From NCBI GenBank assembly GCA_028622995.1, contig JAJQJQ010000045.1, positions 558,001 to 622,000 of the forward strand: a stretch of DNA of 64,000 nucleotides. The letters are read 5' to 3'. Below are positions 46,095 through 57,499 of the stretch, piece by piece (the stretch's first letter is position 1; each line of letters starts with the position of its first letter). The notes beneath the pieces were generated by a model that made no database searches, was not told the DNA's origin, and was given only the letters and a program-made list of their open reading frames with translations. A program made the translations under genes and the position numbers. Source of the DNA: Panagrolaimus kolymaensis (lineage: Eukaryota; Nematoda; Chromadorea; Rhabditida; Panagrolaimidae).

Positions 46095-48285
46095 ATGAAT
46101 CTTGAGTTATTTACTACCGCCTCGATTCAGCATTTTAATAGCCTTGATACTTCTTACAAGGAAGTCATCACAAAACATTTGAATGAAATTAAAATAACTT
46201 CGGATTTAAATAAAAAAATTAAGATTTTTGATAAATTTGTGGATGAATATACGGTTATTCCTGAATTATGGATGTTTGGGTATCAGTGAGTTTAACCTTT
46301 TTTTTTAAATTTTGACTTATTTGAAAGGTTTTATTTTTCAGATTAAAAAATTGTGAAAACCATTTTGAAGATAAATTATGTTTTTTGAAAAAAAGCTTTT
46401 CACATTTTTATTCCAATAAAGTTTTTACTTTTGTTACAAATTGTAATTATGGAATTGAAGACCTTATACCTTTTCAAAAAACATACGCTTGGCTTTTATA
46501 TTCTTTTTTGGGCCCCATTTATAAAGATAGCATTTATCATGGTGATTTAGAAAAAAAAGAAAAAATTTCTCAATATATTGAAGAAGGCTTCACTTTTCCC
46601 CATGGAAAACTTAAAGATTTATATGATCTTTATACAGAATATTCGGGTAAACCTTTTAACTTCTCATTTTTTATAAAAATATTTTGACTTAAATTTTGAA
46701 ACTTTAAAAAAGATTAAATTGTATATTTTTTAAATCCATTTTTATAGATCGTCCACTCCTCAAAAATTATTTGGATCAATTTCAAAAAGCTTTATTGCAA
46801 GCGCCAAAATGTAATATCGAAAATTTTCGTTCTAATTATGCAAAGTGGATAGAAAATTTATTTGAAATAAGCGATAAATTTGCTATTCAAAATATTGAAT
46901 ATTATCTTGCTCTAAATTATCATGATAAAAATCTTTGGAAATCGTATATTATTTCAATGCAAAAAAGAAGAAATATGGAAGTTAGAATTTTTTTAGACAT
47001 CTAAAATATAACTTTCACTTAAGGGAATTAAAATAAAAAAATTTTTTAGATTACTTCACATATCCTCCATCGATACATAAAATTATTTATCGATGATTTT
47101 GAAATAAAAGAAAACTTCAAAGATATTTTAAAAATGAAAATTAATAATAATTCTTTCATGGATAATTATTTATTTGATAAAAAGCTTCTTGCTACAACTG
47201 GCACCACGACAACAAATATTTTTAAAACTCATTCCCAAATTAAAAATAATATTAAAAAGCAAACTTTTTGTTTTTCATCTCCTTTAATTAATTATTTTAT
47301 TGACTCAGCCGCTGATTATAATAATGTTCAACAAAAATTATTAAAAACTTGCAAATATTTTATAATGAAATTTAAAAGTAAAATTTGTCACCATTTAAGA
47401 ATTACTACTTTCGCTAATTCCTCGCAATATTATCAAGAATCACTTAAAATTAATTTTAAAGATATTAATGAATTCAATTTGTCCAATTTGCATATTACAA
47501 ATTGTTTAGCTTTTAATGTTTATTACGATGAAACAATTCTTCAAAAACTTATTCCAAAATTTTATAAATGTGATGCACGATTTATTGATATTTGCCATCA
47601 AACTTTATTATGGAAAGAATTTTTATTTTTAATTAATCCAAAAAAGCTGGAAAAATTTCATTTGGCAAAATGCACTGTTTTCAAAGAAAAAAACAAAATT
47701 ATTGCAACACCTGTAGAAATAATTTCATTAATTCCGTTTACACCTTCAATTTCGTAAGTTAAATTATTTTTTTGTTTAGTTATTTAAAAGCTGAAAACTA
47801 TTTATCGAATATAACAAAAAAATATTTTTTAGGCTATTTAAATATTCATCACAACCTATTTCACTTGAAACAATTGAAATTATTACTAATTTAAAAAGAA
47901 TGGTCAAATTTCAAAGATGTAAGCTTTATCCCATTGATTTATCTGTGACTATCCAAGCTTATTGTAATTTTCTAAAGGTATGGTTTTTAAAAAAATGAAG
48001 CTTAAAATTTTTGAGTACACACAAACTAACATTTTCATTTACTTATTTTTGGTCCAAATCCTTATTAATTATTTTTTTGGATAAAAAAAATAAGATTTTG
48101 TTTTTTGTTAATAAAAAGTTTGACGTGTCTTATTTTTTTAGGCTCAAGCCGCTTTAAAATCATATTTTTCTATTGGATGGACAAATATATCGTACGATGA
48201 TAAAAAAATTTTTGAATCGTCTATTAAAACATTCATTAACGAAAATTATCCTCAAGATGCAAAACCTACTTTATCAACCATGTAA
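46095..48285 (+). CDS. Unrecognised ~573-aa protein: HAT-like helical half plus leucine-rich half
   Basis: Six exons: 46095-46285, 46342-46646, 46748-46980, 47050-47753, 47833-47977 and 48142-48285, phases 2, 1, 0, 2, 0. The first ~270 residues have alternating aromatic helices (YTVIPELWMFGYQ, FQKTYAWLLYSFLGP, RSNYAKWIENLFEI, YYLALNYHDKNLWKSYI) like half-a-TPR (HAT) repeats of Prp39/Prp42 U1 snRNP proteins. The remainder has strand-like Leu/Ile repeats (KINFKDINEFNLSNLHITNC; PKKLEKFHLAKCTV) reminiscent of nematode F-box-associated proteins. The long exon 47050-47753 spans both parts in one frame, so the join is not an artefact of exon choice. Function unknown; family assignments are tentative. 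Confidence 0.6.
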
Positions 48286-48595
48286 TATTTTATTTTTATT
48301 ATTTTTTCTTCGTTTTTTTAAAAATAAAATCAAAATTCTAATAAAAGCAAAAAATGTTAAAAGCCAATTTTCACATTTGCTCCAAAGTATTCAAAACAAT
48401 AAAATTTGAAAATAGTTGGAAAAAAGTAAAAAGACAAAAAAAAAGTTAACTGTAATTTTAATAAACTAAAAATAAACAACTTGTTTATAATTCAAAAATT
48501 TATTTTTTACCCCTGCTTACATTAAAAAAATAATAATGAGAAACTCAATCATAAAAATTCATAAATAAAAAATAATCTATTATTTTTTGTATTTT

Positions 48596-51500
48596 TTATT
48601 CTTTATTCGCAGCATCTTCATTTCTTACAGAACCTAGAAGTTCTTCATAGCTATCAAGCCAATAAGTTAAATATGTGCCAAGGCCCTAAAGAAAAATTAA
48701 TTTAAGGATGGTTTTTTTCTTTTGTGAAAAATGCTTACATTAACAGAAATTTGTTTATCTCGTTTAGTATATTGAAATTCGGGAAAACAATCAGATAAAA
48801 CTTTTTGACTATACACAGTCATTTGGACTCGATCTTGTTCGCCACTGTTTTCCATTTTAGCCGCTATTGTAACCTTAAATTTTTTTAAATTTTTTATTTC
48901 TTTTATTAAACTTTTTTGGAGAAAAAAAACTTACAGTTTTTCCAAATACACAATATCGTGGAGCTGTAATTCCTACGACTCCAGTAAACACAGGTCCTGT
49001 GTTAAATCCCCATCGGCAATGTAAATGTTGTCCAGGGCGATGAGGAATTGTGTAACCAAAAAGGTACTAAAAAATTATTATAAACAATAATAAAAAAAAC
49101 ATTTTTTCCGAAATTTAAAAGCAAAATTTGATTTTTGGCATAAGTCAAGGAAAATTTCATTTAAAATTATTAATGAAATCGTCTGCTTTTTTCCTTGGAA
49201 AAATTAAACTTACATCTCTCATTTTTAGTGCAACCATAGCAATTTCTTTTACATGCTTTTTCTCAATTTTTTCTGGAACTCCACTTGCAACCATATAGGC
49301 GTCACCTAAAGTTTTTTCATTTTTCTTAAACTCTTGTCTCAAGGCGAGATTTTTTTACCTATTGTTTCAACTTTATATGCTTGATGTTGATCAATAATTC
49401 CATCAAAAGCTTTAAATACACCACTAAGAAGCGTAACAACTTCCATGGGTTGGGATTCAGAGCAAAGAGAAGTAAAGCCAACGATATCGGAATACATAAC
49501 AGTGGCCATTTTATAATTTTTTGGTGGAACTGTTCTTCCTAGTTTGAGTTCGTCTGCTACTGTCCTAAAAAAAAGGGATTTATTGTGCTTTCGAATTTTT
49601 TACTTTTTAACACGAAAAAATTGAGGCAAAGAAGTAAAGAAAAAATTGTCGGATTTGGAACAAAAATTTTCAAAATTTTTTAATCATTAAAAAATAACTA
49701 AAAATAAATTTAATGAAACTCACTTTGGTAATAATTCCAATAAAATTTCTTCAGATTTTTTCTGGGCTTCTTCTAATTGCCCTGTTCGCTGCTTCACCAA
49801 ATTTTCCAAATTATTATTATATTGTTCCATATTTTTTATCATTTGATCCACTAAACTTCCAGGCCTAAAAATTAACAAATTCAACATTCCCGTTTTTTTA
49901 AATTTTAAAAAAGTAAAAATAAATTTACATTTTTAATGTGGCATCAGTAATTTTTCTAACCATATTTGCATCGGGTCTATTTTGCCATACTCCATGAAAA
50001 CATTTATGCATGAGACTCACTAAATCTGGATGGACTTCATTTCCATCAGGCATGGATGGATATGTTGGAAGTAAAGGTAACGCGGCATCATTAAGAATTC
50101 CTATTTCAATATCTTCAAGGCCTTCCATTCCTTCTGAAGAAAAAAAATTTAGGGGTAAAAAATTTATTTTAAAATTGGCGCGAAAATTAAAAAAATTTGT
50201 TTGACTACGAAAATTTAAATTTTTTGAAAGAATTTTTTTCCCTTTTATTTATTTTTTAATTTTTCAAAAACAAAGTTTTGAAAAAATATTTATAATTTTT
50301 AAAATCAAAAATTATTTTTGAGTCGAAATTTTCTGTAATTATTTTTTCAATCTTTCTTTTTTTGTTCCGCGATTTTTATTACCTTCATAAACTGGTCGAA
50401 TCACCGCAGATTCAGGAAATTCATGAGCTCTTTTTTTATATAAAATTTCATATAAAATTATTCCAAATGAAAATATATCTGATGCTTGCCCTTCTTCCAC
50501 AGTAATATCCACTTCGCTCATTTTATTTAATGAAGCAGCTTTAGCAATTTTAGTACGCAAATTTGGGGCATAATAATGTAATTCTAAAAATTTATTAATT
50601 AAAAAGTTTTAAAAAAGAAAAAAAGAAAAACCTGAATCAGGAATAATAGGTCCGCCTTCCCGGCTTGAAACCATTCCAGATATTTTCCATTTATAAAGTA
50701 ATCGATTGATTCCAAAACCCGAAAGTTTTACAATCCAATGAGAATCAATCAGGCAATTATTTATTGTTAAGCCACCATGATATTTAATTGGGGAAGAATG
50801 AAGAAAATCGAGACCCTAGAAAAAATTTTGCATATTTTCCATAAAAAAGTTTTATTTTTAACCAAATTTTTTTGTGGGATTTTTTATGGATAAAACTCAC
50901 TTTAATAATATCTCTAACATAAGCTCCAGTAAAATTTTGTCCAATCAGTGCGGTTCGATCACCATCTTTTGAACCAAATATTACATCACCTAAAGTGCCA
51001 CGAGCACAATATTTCCACATTAAAAAAAATTCATGGCTCATATCCATTGAAACTCCAGCAAATATGTTTGTGTTATCATGAACAATGTTTTTGATCTAAA
51101 AATTTATATTTTTATTGCCCAAAATTGAAGGAAAAAAGTAAGGTTAAGCAGGTTTCCGACTTTCAAAACGAAAGTTTTGTGACTTCCGCAACGATAATAT
51201 TTTAGCTACCAAAACACTACTTACTTTGAATAACATTTGCATATCAGTTTTATCAAAAACTAATTTTTCACGTAATTGAAAAACTTCAATAATAACTTCC
51301 AATTGATCGATGGCGCCAAACAATCGCTTTTGATGTTTGGCATCATTAATTTGAAGTTTACTTCCATTTATTTGTTGATCCTGGTGCGGCTCTTTTAAGG
51401 AATGAATGGAAATGCTTTGAAATTCCTGAAAGAAAAAAAATAATTTGATGACTTTCAGTTTGTTTTCAATTTTTAAAAATAGTGAGTTTATTTAAAAAAA

Positions 51501-54500
51501 ATTTTTTGCGGTAAATTAAAACGTCACAAGTGAAAGAAAGTATTTCCCAAAAAGGCGGCTATGGTTTTGCAGTAAAACATTTTTTGATGTAATCTTTTGT
51601 ATTTTATTTTTATTTTTACAGGTTTGATAAAAATTGTTAATAAAAAAAAAGAGGCGTGCATTCAGACAACAACAACAAGCACACTTTTTTTTCTTCATTT
51701 GGATAGTCACAGACCCAAATGTTTTTTTTCTTTATATATTTTTTTCCATTTTCAAAGAAAGCGGGTGCGACTAAAAATTCAATCAATAAAACTGAAAACA
51801 TTGCTTTTCAGTTTGATATTTTTTTCTTCCCTTTTTTGAATATTTTAGACCTTTTAGTTTATTCTTTATTATCATTTAATTGTAATTTTAAACAGTAATA
51901 ATAAAAACAATAAAAACCTTTTTATAATAAATGTTATGAAAAAAGAAAACTTTTTTTTGTGAAGTTTTAAACGCGTGAATTGAAATTAGATATTTTCAAC
52001 GACAACTGTGCTGATAATATTAAAATCGATAATGTAGCGAGCCAACTGAATTTTCAATTACACAAAAAAAGTTAGTTTAATTGTTGCGTTTTAATTTTAA
52101 ATTAAACAATGTTAGATTGCTTAAATAACAAAAATATATATTTCTGCATTTTTTTGTTGAAACTTTGAAAGTAATTTTTCAATTCTGACGATTTAGTTTC
52201 TTTTAAAACCATTGACGCTTTAAAAAATTTTTTAGTGAGTTTTTTTTTGTTGAATCAACGTTCTTTAAATTAAACATTTAAATGTTTCATCAAAAATATT
52301 GAAATCGTTTTTTTCTTTTCTTTTTGTAATGTTTCACACATTTTTTATTTTTTTGTTTGCAAGCATCTTTTTTTTTGAATATTCTATTGTTTTTTTTCTT
52401 TATTTTTAAAAAACGATTGTTTTAAAAAGTGACTAAAAAAGGGCGAAAAAAAAGAAGTTGGATTAAAATAATTTGAGGCAAGGTAGTCTTTGTTGTGAAA
52501 CAGGGTAATTTAATACAATGAAAGTAAATAATCAGTTTGACTTCACAAAAAAAAAATCCAATGAATAAAAAAGTTATTTCCTTCAGGTACCATCTTAACA
52601 TATTAATTTAAAGAAAAATTTTGTGGGATCGGTGGCAACAAAATAAAAATAAAATTTAAAAAAAAAGTTTTTTCATTTTCTTTGTTTTTTGTTTAGATTA
52701 AATATTTTGTTTCTATCAACCAAATATTTCTTTGATAAAGAAAAAAGTAATTGCAATCAATAAAAAAATTAAATAAATTAAAAAACTTCTTTTTTTGTTG
52801 ACTAAAAAAAAAAAATTCAAGCACCTTTGAAATGTACTCTCAGTTTTTTTATTATTTAAAAAAACAGCTTTAAATCAGCCAACTCGCTTATAAGCTTTTC
52901 TGTTTTTAAAAAAAATGGACGGACGAACATTAATATTTAGTTTTCGAAAATTTTTTTTCTCGTCAAATCAAAAAGAAGAAAATGTGTTGGTTGCTTTTTT
53001 TAAAAAACAAAGCCGCACTTATTTTTTTTTGTTTTAAAAAAGTATGGTTTTTTGAATATTTTAATTTCTCTTTTTTTTTAAATTTTGTTTTAAAGAATAT
53101 AAAAGTGATATAAAAAACAAAGAATTTAAACGCTTTTTTTACATTCAAACAAATATGTATCTGCGTTAATTAAATTTGGGGAAAAAGATTAGTTATCCAA
53201 AATGTCAAATTGCGGCTTATGCGGAATCAATGAATGCAAAGACGATTTTAAAATTTATTATTCTCAAAATAAAATTGTACAAAAATTTTTGTTAATCAAT
53301 GTTATTTTATTTTTTAAACAAAGCATCAAAAAAAAAGAAAAAAAGGGAACAAAAAACAATCAATAAAAAAAAGACAACCGACTAGGGTTTCGCGTAATTA
53401 CGCTTACGCATTACGCTTTTGCGTAATTACGCATGTTTTTGGACTTACGCATTACGCGTAAGCGTAATTTTTTGCACTTACGCGAAACCCTGCAACCGAC
53501 GAATGCAGCCAGCTTTTGAATGAGAGAAAAAAAAATGAAAAAACTGCGTTCGTTTTTTGTTGGTGTTTTTTTTTCTTCTAACGTTCCAAATAATTTTTTT
53601 TGACTTTGAATATTTTATTAAACTTTTTGTTTTGTTTTATCTTTTAAATTTTTGTAAATGATTTTAAAAAAAATACAGAAATTTTTTAAAAAGTTTTTTA
53701 TTTACTTTTGTTTTTTTGTTTATTAAAAGGAAAAATATAACAAAATAATCCTCAACAAAAAGTGTTGTTATTAAAAAAACAAATTATTGTTTTAATGAAA
53801 AAGGGGATTGGGAATCTGGCGATGAATAGAGAAATATTAATTTTAAGCACAATTCAAATTCCAATATTTCCAGTTTTAATTAATAATAAAATTAGATTTC
53901 AAAAGCTGTCAATGAAAAAAGAAAGAAAATATGATTCATTTTTTTATTTCTCAATAAAAAAAAATACAGTTTATTGCGTCTCGTAAGAGTCTTGCCTTTT
54001 TTCTCTTCCTTTTGACAAAAAAAAGAAAGAAGAAATGCAATCGATAACAAAAAAGTGGCTGCTGCATTCAAGAAAACGCAACATTCATTTCTTTTCTTCA
54101 TTTTTTAGAAAATTTTTTACTATATAATTTTTGAATTTTTAAAACATTATTTTTTCTTTATTTTTTATAAAAAAATTTTGTGCTTTATAAAAGCGACAGC
54201 AATATTCACAATTTTAAATGATCCGTTTGCACAGATAAAAATTTTTTTAACTCAGAAATAATAAATTTAATATTTTTATTTTCGCTTTCTATGTCCATCA
54301 TATAATCTCGACCAAATTAAACTTCATTGGATGGGGCGCGTCAAATAAAGAAGGGCAATAAAAAAAATGTTTTTTAGTGCGGAGATCTATTAGCCTTCAA
54401 TGGCGCGTTTTAAAATGATAAAAAGAAATCCATATCGTTAATAAACTTTCGAAGAAAATAAAATTAAACTAATAAAATCAAAAATCTTGGGAGTCATAAA

Positions 54501-57472
54501 TAAAATATAAATTATAAATTTTCTTATGCGTTGCCAGCTAATTTTTGCTACTTGGTTTTCAACAAAGTTTTTTGAAACAAAAAAAAACAAAAGAAAAAAT
54601 TGGATTCATTTTTTATTTATTTTTCATTAAAGACAAACGTTGTTGTGTCTCGCGAGAATCATCCAAATGTGTTTTTTTTTTCTTCTTTCGATAAAAAATG
54701 TAAGAAGAGAACAAACGTAATCAATAAAAAATTCAGCCGATGAAAATGAAACATTCATTTCTTTTCATTTTTTTATATTAGAAAATACTTTTTAACGTTG
54801 TTTTTGAATTTTTTATTACATTATATTTTTTGTTTTGTTTAAACTTTTTTATGCTTAAAAGAATCGCGCCAAAGTAATAACCAATATTTTAAAAAAATTT
54901 TTAAACAATAAAACATAACTTAGAAATAATTAATGATAAAAAAAAATATTTCTGCCAATTTTATTGTACGAACCTCAAAAAGAAAAATTGGCGGCGAGCA
55001 TTCAACAAAAGGATATAAACAATATTTTTTTTACTTTTTGTGTGGCGACAGAAAGGCTTTCGATGGAACATTTTAAAGGGATAAAAAAATTTTATAATAA
55101 ACTTTCAACAAAAATAATAAAAATAGAAAACTTACAGTAGAATTTTTTAAATTTTCATCAATAAATCTCACAGTGGTTGATGCCACCGCCCAAGGCATAG
55201 AAGCGGATTCACCACTCTTCATTTTTCTTGCACATAAAAATATTGTTATTGCAATGCTTACAGCTCCCATAACAGCTACCACAATTATAATCGTACCTTT
55301 TTGATCACATAATTCTCCATGAAATCCACATGATGGAATATCAGGTGGCAGAGTTTTAACATATTCGATATTAGGATTTAGCAATTCTGCATAAAGTGAA
55401 GAACATCGCTTTTCAAATGATTTAACTCCCGCCGCGCAAGTATCAGTAATTGAAATTTTAATAAATTCTGTTATATTATTTTGTGCTGCTAAAATTACAT
55501 ATCCTCGAAATGGACCAAGGCGCTGAACATTTCCATCCAAAGGTATTTCACCAAAAGGCCCAGTAATTTTTTGATTTCTCATCATATTTAAAATATATGT
55601 GGAATTTAAATATATATTTGGATCATTCGTTGCATTATAAGCATTTCCCAAATATGTGTTATAAAGAAATATGGATTCAAAAAGTTGAATATAAACTAAG
55701 CCTTTATCCTAAAAAATAAAAATAAGGTTTAATATATTTTGTATCTCAAGTGGGAAACTTACAATTGGAACATTTCCAAGTGAACTTGCAAGATAATCCT
55801 GGATTAATGTGGCATTGTAATAATCATTTATTAACTAAAAAATGAGAATATTAATTAGAGGAAAAATTGTTTGACAGAAGAAAATTCATTTAACGTATTT
55901 TTAAAGTTTTGGTCGTTTGACTATTTTTTTTGTTCATTTTTCAAGAAATAATTAGCATATTTCTTTAGTACTCATCTTTAAAAAAATTTAAGATAGAAAA
56001 ACCAAAAAAACTATTTTTCTAATTAAAACATTATTCAGGTTGAAACAAAAGTTTTCTCTTCGGTACCTAAACGTTTGGATAGGGGATAGCTTTGAGCCAA
56101 ACTTATTTTTTTCCATAAAACAAATCATAAAAAAAGCTTACGACAATGGTATCATCGAATAATCCCAAAGTTTCTTGATTTATTAAATTATTCACTATCC
56201 AAGGTTTATCGGGTTCTTCAGTAATTAAATATTGAGCCAAAGTAATAATAATACTATAATCATTTTTATTTAATCCAGCTTTTTTGAAAGCTCTCAAAAA
56301 ATCTGTGTATGCTGAAAGAGTATTTCCAAAAAATGGAAGTAAAATTCTTGCTCGAGTTTCTAATTGTTTTAAAATATTTCCAAATTCATCCGTGTTTGTT
56401 ATATTTGCTTTAGAACATTCAATCGTAACTAAAACTTCGATGCCTCGATCTTCAAGCACTCGTTTAATTGTTCTAAAAGCTGAAGGAATGGAAGCCGAAG
56501 TATCATAACAATCTGAACATTGAATAATTCCAATTTTAGCCCAATTTAATAAATTTAATACTGAAATTAAATTTGTGGCTATATTCGATGCAGCTGAAGT
56601 GGACATTTGAATTACGGAATTAAGTTGTAAATCAAAAAGAGAATCACGCCAAAAATTAAATTGTACTATGTTCCATGCCACTGTGAGGCCAGTAGTTATT
56701 TCGAGGTCTAAAAAATATATTTATTTTATTTAAAAAAGAGATTGTTGAAGTCAAAAAAATTTAATTAAAATTCAAAAAGTAGCGAAAATAAAAGTCTTGT
56801 CTAAAACTTGGTGTTTCGCTGTGAAAGTTGTTAAGAGTTTTATACCTATTTCAAGGTTATACAAAAAAGAAAGAAAAAAGTAAAAGAAAATAGCTTACCA
56901 TCTTGACAAACAGGACCAAAAAGTGCAGTAATATTATTTAAATAATAATATTGCATGGCCAAAGCTGCACCATCATATCGATTTGCTCCGCTTCCACATC
57001 CTTTACTCGTATCTAATAATGGACTAAAAAACTTATTTTTTTTAAATAACAATATTTTCTTTCTAAATTTCCAAGAATATTTTTTTGAATAAATATTTAT
57101 CTTGTTCAGAATATTTTATATTCCAAATTATTTTTTCGATTCGGTACACGTGAACCCAAAAAAAAAATAAAACTCTTACTTTAATTGATACATTTGATTT
57201 GAAGAATTCGCGGCAACTTTTTGAAAGAATGCTGTTCCATCACCCATAAATTGATTATCCAAAATCAATCCAACATTCACTGTCTTTGAAGTCACAGAAA
57301 TAACATTTAAGGCAAAAATAAACAAAAATAAAAGTATGGCATTTCGCCTATATGAAAAGTTAAATTTTGGAGAATATCCATTTTTGACTTTTACTTTTAC
57401 ATGTTTATTTTCAATATCGACTGCCGCTGAGTTAAAAGCAGACGATGGTAATGGTACAATTTTGACGGGCAA
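48596..57472 (-). CDS. Receptor-type guanylyl cyclase (gcy family), catalytically degenerate
   Basis: Single-pass receptor with extracellular ligand-binding region, transmembrane helix, kinase-homology domain and cyclase domain, in ~16 exons: 57472-57180, 57023-56899, 56707-56142, 55834-55763, 55708-55136, 51425-51235, 51095-50901, 50815-50632, 50583-50383, 50133-49929, 49864-49724, 49564-49359, 49305-49214, 49066-48935, 48873-48739 and 48685-48596. The signal segment is [16 protein letters not shown]; the TM is [20 protein letters not shown]. In the kinase-homology domain the usual DFG reads GFG. The cyclase domain keeps the metal Asp (YSDIVGFTS), the guanine-selecting Glu (KVETIGDAYMV) and Cys (RYCVFG). 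The usual FGDTVNTASRME reads [12 protein letters not shown], so the catalytic Asn and Arg and the preceding Asp are changed. The first exon has no in-frame ATG before the signal segment, so a further 5' exon is likely. Probable sensory-neuron receptor (inference). Confidence 0.88.
51430..55135. other. 3.7-kb intron of the guanylyl cyclase gene
   Basis: Separates the exon ending the transmembrane/juxtamembrane part (55136) from the kinase-homology exons (51425). It is A/T homopolymer-rich. It contains the 110-bp hAT MITE at 53383-53492 and no coding exon that I can recognise. Confidence 0.5.
53383..53492. mobile_element. hAT-type MITE, 110 bp
   Basis: Ends TAGGGTTTCGCG and CGCGAAACCCTG are inverted copies (one terminal mismatch), flanked by a perfect 8-bp duplication CAACCGAC at 53375-53382 and 53493-53500. 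The interior is built of palindromic GCGTAATTACGC and TTACGCATTACGC units. TIRs beginning (C/T)AGGGTTTCGC with 8-bp duplications are typical of hAT elements. Confidence 0.9.
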
Positions 57473-57499
57473 AAAGCAACGATGTTGAGATAAAAAATT

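Noticed and set aside
53762..53986. 74-codon ORF in the guanylyl cyclase intron
   Set aside because: Lys/Ile-rich and antisense to the gene, with no splice or homology support.
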